NCBI GenBank assembly: GCA_964439935.1
Contig: CAYTPW010000001.1
Coordinates: 186,001-250,000 of the forward strand
Origin: JABMQW01 sp964439935
GTDB taxonomy: Bacteria > Fidelibacterota > Marinisomatia > Marinisomatales > TCS56
DNA length: 64,000 nt
Direction of reading: 5' to 3'
The translations under genes and the position numbers were made by a program. This document shows positions 1 through 9,264 of the stretch, piece by piece; within the stretch, counting starts at the first letter, position 1, and each line of letters begins with the position of its first letter. A model generated the notes under the pieces. The model had not been told where the DNA came from. It saw only the letters and a list, made by a program, of their open reading frames with translations, and searched no databases.

Positions 1-1232
1 TTGACCCCGTTACGAAATTGATCATTCCAGGCTGCCCAGCCGATATCGGAAAAACCATCAGGATCGTAGCCACCGCCCCAGGGTTCGGCAATGATAATCA
101 CATTTGGATTGATCTTTCGGGCTTCGGCAAGGATCAATTCACAGGTCTCTTTATCGATCAGGTAGGCCAGATCAAAACGGAAACCATCGATGTGGTATTC
201 TTTCAGCCAGTATTTCACGCTTTCGATGATCAACTGGCGCACATCCGGTTCTTCGGTGCGGGTGTCGTTGCCGCAGCCGCTCTGGGCGATATATTCGCCA
301 TCTTCGTCTAAACGGAAATATTTATCACGATCAATATATTTGAATGGGTGGTAGTCATAATTGGATACGTGATTATAAACCACATCCATCAGAACGGCGA
401 TTCCCTGTTTATGAAATTCTTTCACCATCGATTTGAATTCAGCTACCGCACGTCCGTCTGTGCCGTTCCAGGCATTTGGTCGGTCGATACCATCGCTGGC
501 ATAATAGGTCTCAGGGGCGAAAAAGAAGGTGGTCATGTAACCCCAGTGGTTACGGGCATAGGGATTCCAGGTGTTATAAACAGGAGTGGATGTATCTTTG
601 AAAGGCACTTCCACATTAGCGAAATCCTGTGCTGGTAGCAATTCCACAGCATTAAATCCCATGGATTTGATATGGGCGATACCGCCACGTTGATCGGGAT
701 TGACAAGCCCGACGTAGGTACCTGGCTGGTGGGCCTCAGCACTGGGATGGGCGGTTAAATCGCGCACATGCATTTCATAGATCACGGCGTCCCGAGGATC
801 GAGTTTCAGAGGTTGGTCGTCTTCCCAGTCGAAATCGTTATCTATGATCAAAGATTTTGCAATATGCCGATAGCTGTTTTGGGTTACCGCCGCTTTAGTA
901 TATGGATCGGCCACAATAATTGTTGGATCAATCGGCGGTGGACCTTCCAGGCGATAACCATAATAAGTTCCGTAACCAATGTTATTTACAGTAAGCTTCC
1001 AGATCCCATTTGTATTTTTGGTCATTAGATGTTCCTGACCAGCGACCGCTTCCGGGGAATCGAAGATTACCAGGTGAACTTTTGACGCCCGGGGGGCCAG
1101 GATTTTAAAAATTGTTTTATTACCATGCACGAAGGCTCCATATGAAAGCATATTTTCCTCGTCAGTTGCGGTGCAGTTATTAAAAAGTGTGGTCAGTAAG
1201 ATTAAAATGATAAAACGTAACAATGGACGCAT
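1..1232 (-). CDS. GH13 glycosidase, debranching/pullulanase-like (3' end outside window)
   Basis: Secreted or lipid-anchored starch/glycogen-active enzyme; about 410 N-terminal residues are visible and the C-terminus runs off the window. The frame opens at an ATG behind an AGAG stretch with a hydrophobic leader ending LFNNC, a poor lipobox. A CBM48-like beta-sandwich (about residues 28-100) precedes the GH13 barrel. Conserved region I is DVVYNH (about 282), region II GFRFDLAYL with the nucleophile Asp (about 350), region III AEPWGGG with the acid Glu (about 382); region IV lies beyond the edge. NHWGYMTTFFFAPE resembles glycogen-debranching and isoamylase enzymes more than the YNWGYDP of type I pullulanases, so substrate linkage is uncertain. 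It is divergent from the GH13 gene at 1366, with a 133-bp shared upstream region. Confidence 0.85.
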   Translation of the reverse strand, partial: MRPLLRFIILILLTTLFNNCTATDEENMLSYGAFVHGNKTIFKILAPRASKVHLVIFDSPEAVAGQEHLMTKNTNGIWKLTVNNIGYGTYYGYRLEGPPPIDPTIIVADPYTKAAVTQNSYRHIAKSLIIDNDFDWEDDQPLKLDPRDAVIYEMHVRDLTAHPSAEAHQPGTYVGLVNPDQRGGIAHIKSMGFNAVELLPAQDFANVEVPFKDTSTPVYNTWNPYARNHWGYMTTFFFAPETYYASDGIDRPNAWNGTDGRAVAEFKSMVKEFHKQGIAVLMDVVYNHVSNYDYHPFKYIDRDKYFRLDEDGEYIAQSGCGNDTRTEEPDVRQLIIESVKYWLKEYHIDGFRFDLAYLIDKETCELILAEARKINPNVIIIAEPWGGGYDPDGFSDIGWAAWNDQFRNGV

Positions 1233-1365
1233 AAGGTTTCTCTTTTGATGATTAACTCTGATTAGAGTGACTAAATTACGGAGGGTTAGTTTAATCAAAA
1301 ACAGAATGGTTGAAAAATATACAACACGGCAAGTTTAGGGTACCGTAGATAAAACCGGGATATCT

Positions 1366-3726
1366 ATGAATCGTTTCACTGTTATCGTTTTTAGTTTACT
1401 ACTGTTGGGCTGCACCAACCAGCGCGAGCAATTACTTTATCCGGTTCCCACTCTTGTGGTTAGTGAGGGATCCGAGACAGGTTTCGATTTATCGGTTTAC
1501 AAATCCAATAGTCAGCTTACGCTGGAAATCCTATCTCACCCCAGCCTGGGAATCCGACAAGTACCAGAAGTGGATAGCCTGTATATCCGGCCTAAAGATA
1601 ACGTTGCCGCTTTAGTGAGTCTACCCCTACTGGCCGATGGAGTTCGTTACGAGCTGCTGGTTAAAATAAAATCCATGGTTCGCCATACTTTTACCTATCC
1701 ACCCCAACCGGGCGATACACTGGTGGTTGTGATGGGTGGCTTCAACGACTGGTCCCGCACAGCCCTGCCGCTGACCATGACAAATGCTGAAAGATCACTG
1801 GAAAGGACAGTGTACCTGAATCCCCAGCGTCACGAATATAAATTTGTGGTTAACTGGCAGGAACTGATTGATCCACAGAATCCGGTATTTATTTCCAATA
1901 ATATCGGTGGTTGGAATTCGATCCTCGATTTATCCGATCAAGCACCGACATCTTCTGGTCGGTTCATTAAAAAAACTATGCACGGTAAGCGATTGGTGTT
2001 CGGATTTCTACCACCTCCGGACGGTGCTATGCCGGTGATTACTCAAGTCCTGATCGATAACACACCCTTAACCGACCAGGAGATTGATCCACAGGCCGAC
2101 GGTAGTGTGATCGTGAATATCGCCGGTTGGCAGGAGGGACTGTTAAGGATAACCGGCCGGGACGAAGCTGGCAGGGTGATACCTGAGAACCAGACCATAT
2201 TGAAAAATGGTCGGCCGCTTGATCCTGGTACAGCCCCGGATGACTGGCATTTCGCCGTTCTCTACAGCCTGATGGTGGATCGTTTTCTGGATGGTAATCT
2301 TGCTAATACCCGCAAATCCGGTGGCACTGATCTTCACCCGCTGGCGGATTTCCATGGCGGGGACTTGGCAGGCATTATTACCAAATTGAAATTAGGCTAT
2401 TTCAAAGACCTGGGAATTAATGCAATCTGGCTTTCACCGGTGTCGCGCCAACCGGACAGTGCTTTCACCGAATGGATTCCACCCAACCGGAAATTTACCG
2501 GTTATCATGGGTACTGGCCGGTGCAACCCCGACAGGTTGATCCGCGATTTGGTAATTCCGAAGAACTGCAGGAACTGGTACAACTGGCTCACGCTTGGGA
2601 TATCAAAGTGATCCTGGATTTTGTCAGCAACCATGTCCATGAGCAGCACATGTACAATTTGGAACACCCGGATTGGTTCGGCTCCATGTATCTTCCAGAT
2701 AGTACAATTAATATTCGTAACTGGAGCGAAGAGACCAGGTTGACTACTTGGTTCGATGAATTTATTCCCTCTTTTGATTTTCCGTCCGCTCCGGAGGCAA
2801 TTGACCAGGTGGTGGAAGATGCTCTCTGGTGGCTGACAACCTTTGATTTCGACGGTTTCCGTCAGGACGCGGTTAAACATGTGCCCCACACTTTCTGGAA
2901 AAAACTGACTGCTGAAATGAAATCTCGCTTCCCGGACCGCGAGTTCTATCAGATCGGTGAGACCTTTGGCTCAGATCAATTGATCAACAGTTATGTCAAT
3001 CCTGGGGAACTGAACTCGCAATTCAATTTCGCAATTTATTTCAATGCCCGGGGACCCTTCAGTGCCGACCTGGCTGATTTCAGTCATCTGGCAACAATCC
3101 TGAACGAAAATCCGGATGTGTTTGGTCCGGTTAATCTTATGGGAAATATTACCTCGAGTCACGACCAGGTACGTTTTATGGCTTTAGCTGATGGTCAGTT
3201 GACATTCAGCGATAATGGTACCGACCGGGCTTTTAATGATCCTCCCGGACCGGTCAAAAATGTGACCAGTTACGATAAGCTGGTCAATTTCACAGCGTTC
3301 AATCTCGCGATTGCGGGTGTGCCGGTAATTTATTACGGCGAAGAAATGGGACTTATGGGAGCTGCCGATCCGGGAAACCGGCGGCCAATGCGATTTGGTT
3401 CAGAATTATCCGGTGCGGAACAGGCAGCTCTGGAGCGGATTTCCACTCTGATAAAACTGCGCCGGCAATATTCGGCACTAGCAATTGGTGACTATATTCC
3501 ATTAATGGTGGATGGACCGGTGCTGGTTTTTGGCAAAGCTTATTTTGATGAATTTATTCTGGTGGCCTTCAATCAAAGTGCTGAATCTCATTCTGTCTCC
3601 ATTGAAGTGCCGCGTGCGGCCGAACGCATGACTGATCTGGTAACGGGAGCTAGCCGGGAAATATCCGGTCCGGACGCGCTGCTGGAACTCGCAGCATACA
3701 GTCATAGTCTGCTGAAAGTGGATTGA
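1366..3726 (+). CDS. GH13 alpha-amylase-family lipoprotein (neopullulanase/cyclomaltodextrinase-like)
   Basis: A 786-residue extracytoplasmic alpha-glucan hydrolase. The leader MNRFTVIVFSLLLLGC ends in a good lipobox, so it is probably anchored in the envelope. An N-terminal region of about 280 residues holds an E-set/glycogen-binding-like sandwich (GGFNDW near residue 125). The GH13 barrel has all four signature regions: D418-F-V-S-N-H423, GFRQD with nucleophile D501, GET with acid E532, and SSHD with D600. A small C-terminal beta domain follows. Size and N-terminal extension fit the neopullulanase/maltogenic amylase branch. The next gene begins at its stop codon, suggesting co-transcription. 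Exact substrate is inferred only at family level. Confidence 0.88.
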   Translation: MNRFTVIVFSLLLLGCTNQREQLLYPVPTLVVSEGSETGFDLSVYKSNSQLTLEILSHPSLGIRQVPEVDSLYIRPKDNVAALVSLPLLADGVRYELLVKIKSMVRHTFTYPPQPGDTLVVVMGGFNDWSRTALPLTMTNAERSLERTVYLNPQRHEYKFVVNWQELIDPQNPVFISNNIGGWNSILDLSDQAPTSSGRFIKKTMHGKRLVFGFLPPPDGAMPVITQVLIDNTPLTDQEIDPQADGSVIVNIAGWQEGLLRITGRDEAGRVIPENQTILKNGRPLDPGTAPDDWHFAVLYSLMVDRFLDGNLANTRKSGGTDLHPLADFHGGDLAGIITKLKLGYFKDLGINAIWLSPVSRQPDSAFTEWIPPNRKFTGYHGYWPVQPRQVDPRFGNSEELQELVQLAHAWDIKVILDFVSNHVHEQHMYNLEHPDWFGSMYLPDSTINIRNWSEETRLTTWFDEFIPSFDFPSAPEAIDQVVEDALWWLTTFDFDGFRQDAVKHVPHTFWKKLTAEMKSRFPDREFYQIGETFGSDQLINSYVNPGELNSQFNFAIYFNARGPFSADLADFSHLATILNENPDVFGPVNLMGNITSSHDQVRFMALADGQLTFSDNGTDRAFNDPPGPVKNVTSYDKLVNFTAFNLAIAGVPVIYYGEEMGLMGAADPGNRRPMRFGSELSGAEQAALERISTLIKLRRQYSALAIGDYIPLMVDGPVLVFGKAYFDEFILVAFNQSAESHSVSIEVPRAAERMTDLVTGASREISGPDALLELAAYSHSLLKVD

Positions 3727-3755
3727 ATAATAACAGTTTATTATATAAAACAGAT

Positions 3756-6128
3756 ATGATTTCCTTACGGTATTACCAGATTTTAGCTGTAATGGCAGCG
3801 ATCATTGGCGGATATTCTAATGCTCAAACCGATGACAGCTGGAAGCTTTACGACGATTCACAGGTGGCGGAAGTTTATATCACCATTGATCACGAGGACC
3901 TGGATTGGATGTATGCTAATGTGTACAGTGATTCCCTGCATCCAGCCAGTTTCCGGTTCGTCAATACCTGGATCGATGAAACCGTAGATTCAATCGGCTT
4001 TCGCTTGCGCGGTAACACCAGCCGCGGATCAGCGAAGAAATCGTTCAAAGTATCGTTCAATACTTTTATGCCCGGCCGGGAATTTCATGGTATTGATAAA
4101 ATGAATCTGAATGGTGAGCACAACGATCCTTCGATTGTTCGCTCCAAATTATGCTGGGATATTTTCCAATCGATTGGGATGACCGCCAGCCGGGCTGCTC
4201 ATACGCGGGTTTACGTCAACGGTGATTATTATGGTTTGTATATATCTATTGAACATATCGATGATGAATTCCTGCGGAAGAATTATACCGATGACAGTGG
4301 TAATCTCTGGAAATGCCTCTGGCCGGCCAACCTGGAATACCTGGGATCCGATCCTGACCTGTATAAATTTTATAGCGGCGACCGCCAGACCTATGATTTA
4401 AAAACCAATGAAACACTGGATGATTACAGCGCACTAGCTCGACTGATCGACGTGATTAATAATACAGCAGCAAGTGCATTACCGGATTCCCTGGAACAGA
4501 TCCTTGAGGTAACCGAAGTACTCCAATATCTGGCAATAAATGTCATCACCGGCAGCTGGGACGACTATCGTTTTTTGAAGAATAATTATTACCTCTATCA
4601 CAATCCAACCGAGGATCGTTTCCACTGGATCCCCTATGATTATGATAATTCATTCAGCATTGATTGGTTCGACACTGATTGGTCAACCATCGATCCTTAC
4701 GTTTACGCCAATATCGATGGAACACCCCGGCCATTGAGTCAGCGCTTGTTGGCTAATGACCAGTACCGGGACCTGTTTACACATTTTATGGATTTCTACC
4801 GCGAAAACCTGTTCCTGCTGCCCCTGTGGGAAGACCGGATCGATAGCCTGCATGCAATGATAACGCCCTGGGCGGAACTAGATACCTGGCGGACGCTGGA
4901 TTATGGTTTCGATATTAACAATTTTCATAATTCCTATACTGCCGGGCATTATGATAGTCTGCATGTGAAACAGGGCTTGAAGCAGTATATCAATCAGCGC
5001 AATGCCAGCCTGACCAGTCAATTCCAGTGGACTGATGCCGCACCGATCGTCTATGATATTGACTGGCAGCCCCAAAATCCGGGACCGGCTGATACGGTCA
5101 GGATTACCGCTTCTGTCTTCGGTGCCGTCGGACTGGACAGTGTACTGATCTATTACCATCCCAACGATCTAACGGTGGTTCTGACCTATCCGATGGTTTT
5201 TTCACCTGTGATTGGCAGCAAGCGAGTAGAACAGGCTGACCGCTGGGTGGGGAGTATTCCACCATTGGGACTCGGCGGTTACGGCCGTTTCGGTATCGCT
5301 GCGGAAGACAATATTGGCCAGACCGGGATCTATCCCAGGAGCGGAATGATCGAACTTCACGCCACTGGATATCCATCGGCGGAATTGGTCATTAACGAAT
5401 TCATGGCCGACAATGATAATGTGGTTCCGGATGAGGTTGGTGAATATGACGACTGGCTGGAGATTTATAATCCCACCGATCAGGATGTTTTTCTAAGTGG
5501 AATGTACTTATCGGACAATCCTGATAATCTGGACAAATGGCTGTTTCCTTTCGGCGGGGTTGCTCTAGAAGCGTGGGGACACCTGCTGGTGTGGTGCGAC
5601 GAAGACCAGGAGCAGGGAGCCTTGCACACCAATTTTAAGCTCAGCGCTTCCGGGGAATTTATTGCCCTGGTGGATACGGATGGTGTCACGATAATCGATT
5701 CCCTGTATTTCGGTCCCCAATCCACCGATCAGTCTTACGGCCGTAATCCCGATGGCAGCGACAACTGGCAGATCGTTGCTCCAACACCCGGTGCAGCCAA
5801 TTATGGACTAGGTGTGGATGAAATAATTCTACCTAATCAATTCAGTGTTGCAGCCTGGCCCAATCCGTTTAACGGGCAGGTGACATTCACCATTGAACAA
5901 CCCGGTCCTGGTAATATTAAATTGAGCATATTTGATTTGCTGGGCCGACGTGTCAGCAGTTACCAGTCAGTGGGTAATTCTACCGGTAGCATTTCGTTAC
6001 AATGGAACGCCCAGGATAATCAGGGGAACGAGGTGGCAACCGGTGTTTACCTGTATCGCATTGAATACCGGTCGGATAATTACGAGCATAGCTTGGTGAA
6101 GCAAGGTAAGCTGTTGTACCTGAAATAG
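3756..6128 (+). CDS. CotH-family protein with lamin-tail domain and T9SS sorting domain
   Basis: Secreted protein of 790 residues. The ATG at 3756 begins a clear signal peptide (MISLRYYQILAVMAAIIGG); a TTG at 3723 overlapping the upstream stop would add 11 residues. Residues about 30-420 match the CotH fold, which in spore-coat CotH is an atypical protein kinase; RLRGNTSRG, KMNLNGEHNDPS and an acidic DYDN (D295-x-D297-N298) are visible. A lamin-tail domain (INEFMADND...DDWLEIYNP) begins near residue 543. The last 90 residues form a T9SS type A sorting domain (PNPFNG near 702, then GVYLYRI). Kinase activity is an inference; a structural or glycan-binding surface role is equally possible. Confidence 0.85.
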   Translation: MISLRYYQILAVMAAIIGGYSNAQTDDSWKLYDDSQVAEVYITIDHEDLDWMYANVYSDSLHPASFRFVNTWIDETVDSIGFRLRGNTSRGSAKKSFKVSFNTFMPGREFHGIDKMNLNGEHNDPSIVRSKLCWDIFQSIGMTASRAAHTRVYVNGDYYGLYISIEHIDDEFLRKNYTDDSGNLWKCLWPANLEYLGSDPDLYKFYSGDRQTYDLKTNETLDDYSALARLIDVINNTAASALPDSLEQILEVTEVLQYLAINVITGSWDDYRFLKNNYYLYHNPTEDRFHWIPYDYDNSFSIDWFDTDWSTIDPYVYANIDGTPRPLSQRLLANDQYRDLFTHFMDFYRENLFLLPLWEDRIDSLHAMITPWAELDTWRTLDYGFDINNFHNSYTAGHYDSLHVKQGLKQYINQRNASLTSQFQWTDAAPIVYDIDWQPQNPGPADTVRITASVFGAVGLDSVLIYYHPNDLTVVLTYPMVFSPVIGSKRVEQADRWVGSIPPLGLGGYGRFGIAAEDNIGQTGIYPRSGMIELHATGYPSAELVINEFMADNDNVVPDEVGEYDDWLEIYNPTDQDVFLSGMYLSDNPDNLDKWLFPFGGVALEAWGHLLVWCDEDQEQGALHTNFKLSASGEFIALVDTDGVTIIDSLYFGPQSTDQSYGRNPDGSDNWQIVAPTPGAANYGLGVDEIILPNQFSVAAWPNPFNGQVTFTIEQPGPGNIKLSIFDLLGRRVSSYQSVGNSTGSISLQWNAQDNQGNEVATGVYLYRIEYRSDNYEHSLVKQGKLLYLK

Positions 6129-6297
6129 ATTAATTGGTATTGCTTCTAGATTTCCAGGCGCTGTCTTTCCATGGTTCAACCATCTCGCACTGATCAAGAA
6201 TCTTCTTAAAACTGAATGGACTTGATTTGTATTCTGATGTATATATATATTAAAAATAATATGGAATAGTAAGTAACTGTATCAATAAATAATATGT

Positions 6298-8484
6298 ATG
6301 ATTAAAGTTTTTTTCACATTACTATTATCTACTGCAGGATTTTGTCACGATACTCTCAGGTATAACCTAAGCTGGGGGTCCCAATTCAATATATCCCCTG
6401 GTGAATCAATGTTAATGGTATATAAACTCTATAGTGGTTTAATCACAGGTATTAATATACCAATATATGAGTGGGGTACCGGTGATCAACAATTAACTAT
6501 TGAAATTTACAAACTACAATATCCACATGATTCAAATGGAAATATTTACCCGACAGACTCTGTAGATTTACATGGCTGGCTTGGAGGATGGCACGACGGT
6601 ATCCATCATGACTCACTATTTGTAGACAGTTCAGACACGTATAATGTTTGGAATCAGTTTCCCAATAATGAAGGTGCCTGCAATTATACCGATATTATAC
6701 CAAACAGTTATGATCCTCTTGGCGAACGGCTTTGGCCCCCTTTTACCCAATTTCTAATGTTACCAATTCAATATCCGGATATCATCAGCGGAGGCACAAA
6801 TTTCTGGATTGATATTCCCTATTACGAGCAGCCCCATTTTGAATGTGACGAAAATTATATCGGTATATTGGTGAGATCCATCGGCAGTGGCGGAGGTGAT
6901 GATCCTACTACCGGATTCCTATATGCTGATGGTAATTTGCTAAATATAGATTTCAGACCATTTCTCAAATTTTATAATCCGTGTAATGGAACATCCGGTG
7001 AAGGTGGATGGCATATCAGGCAATGGGTAATGAATTGGGGTTTGTCATTTGAATATTTTTATGACAGACCGCCTATCTGGCAGATTAATTGTTTACCAGA
7101 GATAACATTATCTACCGACTCTATGGAAGTATGTGGTTATATGTTGGGATGGGATACATATTGCAATGGTATCCAGGATTCAGCAGAATTGAGATATTCA
7201 ATTGATGGCGCGCAGACATGGAATAATAAGGAGATGAGTATTAAAGACACAATTTGGGATGATCTAGGTTATCATTCTCTTGAATGGGAAGCGTATATCC
7301 CGGGCCAGCAGCCCGGCACACAGATAATCTGGAAGATCGTATTATTGTCAACAGAATCAGATTATGAGTCACCTTCGTACTCAAATCAATACTCAATATT
7401 TCAGCCGGTTGAACAAAATTTATTTTATTATAATACTAATGACTTTGCGCATTGGATTCAAAATTATTACATGAATAATATTGATTTTCCTTCTGACTTC
7501 TGGGGTGGGGCATACTATCCTCCGGGACTAGTTGAATTATTCCAAAACTACGATGTGATTCTTGAAATCACTGGTAGCCTTCCGTCAATAATTAGTATCG
7601 ACACTCTGATAGCAAGTGGATTTTTCGATGAATCAGGGCATGCCTATATCCTTACAGGGGATAATTGGCTGGGATTTCAGACTAACGGGCAAGATACTGC
7701 ATATGGTCCTGGCTCATTCCAATATGAAATTCTGGGAATAGACTCGTTTACAAATGATATTAACTATGAATTCGCAGGTGATCTAGTTAGCGTTAGTATG
7801 TTGCTTGCTGTCGAAAATGATCCGATTAGTGGCGATTTATTCAATTTCCTGGGCGATTCATTGGCTTTGTACTATGATCCAAATTATGAATTGGGATTCT
7901 CAAATAGGCTGGATGGAGTGTTTCCAACAGAAGGAACCGAAGTTGCTTACTGGGGTTTGACAGGAGTTGTGGATGAAAATGGTTTGCCGTCACCCGCTGC
8001 TGATACAATACCAGTAGGTATATATCGTCAACTATATAACGGGATTCCAATTGTGTTCCTGGCGTTTGATCCACTGGCAGTTAACACCAAATCTATTGGA
8101 GATTTACAGTCAGGTTATCATTGGATTGGGTATTCTCAATATGGACCATTACCGAGCGCAGTGAGATGGATACAGGATATGCTCGATACAGATTCTGAAG
8201 AAGATTTAGATCTAATACCAAGCGTATTCCAACTCTATCAGAATTATCCCAACCCTTTCAACCCTATCACAACCATCAGCTATGATTTGCCAGTAGACAC
8301 ATATGTGCGCGTATCCATTATTGATCTTTTGGGAAGAGAGGTTCAGGTAATAGTCGACAGGTACAATAGTGCTGGTGTTCGAGAAGTACAATTTGATGCT
8401 ACCAATCTTCCAAGCAGTGTATATTTTTATCGCATCGAAACTGAGGAGCAGGTTATAACAAAGAAGATGGTAATATTAAAATAG
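6298..8484 (+). CDS. T9SS-exported protein of unknown function, AT-rich
   Basis: A 728-residue protein with a signal peptide (MIKVFFTLLLSTAGFCHD) and a textbook T9SS sorting domain from about residue 650 (NYPNPFNP, then YFYRIET and a final KKMVILK). The N-terminal half resembles beta-sandwich surface proteins. Residues about 380-590 look like an alternating alpha/beta domain (FYYNTNDFAHWIQNYY, then DVILEITGSL), possibly a ThuA- or protease-associated-type module, but no catalytic motif is evident. The gene is visibly more AT-rich than its neighbours, with many ATA, AAT and TTA codons, and follows an AT-rich spacer with a (TA)n run near 6241. It may have a separate origin from the CotH gene. 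No function can be assigned. Confidence 0.8.
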   Translation: MIKVFFTLLLSTAGFCHDTLRYNLSWGSQFNISPGESMLMVYKLYSGLITGINIPIYEWGTGDQQLTIEIYKLQYPHDSNGNIYPTDSVDLHGWLGGWHDGIHHDSLFVDSSDTYNVWNQFPNNEGACNYTDIIPNSYDPLGERLWPPFTQFLMLPIQYPDIISGGTNFWIDIPYYEQPHFECDENYIGILVRSIGSGGGDDPTTGFLYADGNLLNIDFRPFLKFYNPCNGTSGEGGWHIRQWVMNWGLSFEYFYDRPPIWQINCLPEITLSTDSMEVCGYMLGWDTYCNGIQDSAELRYSIDGAQTWNNKEMSIKDTIWDDLGYHSLEWEAYIPGQQPGTQIIWKIVLLSTESDYESPSYSNQYSIFQPVEQNLFYYNTNDFAHWIQNYYMNNIDFPSDFWGGAYYPPGLVELFQNYDVILEITGSLPSIISIDTLIASGFFDESGHAYILTGDNWLGFQTNGQDTAYGPGSFQYEILGIDSFTNDINYEFAGDLVSVSMLLAVENDPISGDLFNFLGDSLALYYDPNYELGFSNRLDGVFPTEGTEVAYWGLTGVVDENGLPSPAADTIPVGIYRQLYNGIPIVFLAFDPLAVNTKSIGDLQSGYHWIGYSQYGPLPSAVRWIQDMLDTDSEEDLDLIPSVFQLYQNYPNPFNPITTISYDLPVDTYVRVSIIDLLGREVQVIVDRYNSAGVREVQFDATNLPSSVYFYRIETEEQVITKKMVILK

Positions 8485-8609
8485 CGCTTCATCAAATGAT
8501 GCACAATTTCAAAGCGGTTTGAAATTCTGGTGGGTGCCGGCCCAACGGGTCAATCAATTGTTTCCCATATGAATTATCAAGATTATCCGCTAATTCTCTT
8601 TTATAATGA

Positions 8610-9011
8610 TCAAGCTTCAGTCGAGTAAATTTTTTTCACAAAAGCCGCTGAACTGGTCTGCAAGGCCTGAAGATTAGCCAGCTGCTGTTCGTGGTAATTA
8701 GCATGGGCGATATGGGTAGCTTCCAGAATATCACGAAACCAGCGGTCGTATTGCGCAAGAGTCATAACCGGATTATCCGGGTCTGGGGTCAAGCGATCAT
8801 ATTCTTCTCTCAGGCCCTGGGCTACATCGTCATAAAAGGCCTGCATCTCATCAAATAATACGCCCAGATTCTCGAACAGGGCACTGAGTTTATTCAAATG
8901 CTGAAACAGATCGACTTGCGTCAGCTGCTCCAGGGATTTCAAATCCAATTCAATGGCAGTTTGATCCACATCCTTGATTGTTATCAGCAGTTCACCTTCA
9001 GGATATTTCAT
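8610..9011 (-). CDS. Hypothetical protein, helical, 133 residues
   Basis: A short cytosolic protein without a signal peptide or membrane segment. It is rich in Leu, Gln, Asp and Glu and almost wholly helical by eye, with heptad-like spacing over LKSLEQLTQVDLFQHLNKL and again towards the C-terminus, suggesting a helical bundle or coiled coil. No family is recognised. It stands alone between convergent and divergent neighbours, with its start ATG facing the repeat-bearing spacer before the MFS gene. Codon use matches the rest of the window, which supports a real gene. Confidence 0.6.
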   Translation of the reverse strand: MKYPEGELLITIKDVDQTAIELDLKSLEQLTQVDLFQHLNKLSALFENLGVLFDEMQAFYDDVAQGLREEYDRLTPDPDNPVMTLAQYDRWFRDILEATHIAHANYHEQQLANLQALQTSSAAFVKKIYSTEA

Positions 9012-9078
9012 TTAATTGTCCCACGATTAGAATTAATTTACCGTTAAATCTAATATACCTGAATTGTAAGGCTCAATT

Positions 9079-9106
9079 GGTCATTGGTCAGTGGTCAATG
9101 GTTATG
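9079..9106. repeat. Four tandem heptamers, GGTCANT-like
   Basis: Consecutive 7-bp units GGTCATT, GGTCAGT, GGTCAAT and GGTTATG lie in the spacer between 9012 and 9264. Each differs from the next by one or two bases. The array is too short and has no spacers, so it is not CRISPR; it resembles a heptanucleotide microsatellite. No gene is seen in the rest of this spacer. Confidence 0.6.
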
Positions 9107-9264
9107 GAGGTGGATATCACTGCTATAGCTTTGAAGGGTAGGAATAAGGCACAGACATTATGATAATCGATAGCGTCATAAATTGGTGAAAGCGGAATTT
9201 GACGCGTGTAATTTCTGGAAATTATTTTTATGGAAAATCTAGTTAAAACCACTCCCCATTCTGG

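Noticed and set aside
8485..8530. Terminator after the gene ending at 8484
   Set aside because: CATCAAATGATG can fold but the stem is only five bases and no T-run follows.
9079..9106. CRISPR-like array
   Set aside because: The units are contiguous heptamers without spacers; it is a short tandem repeat.
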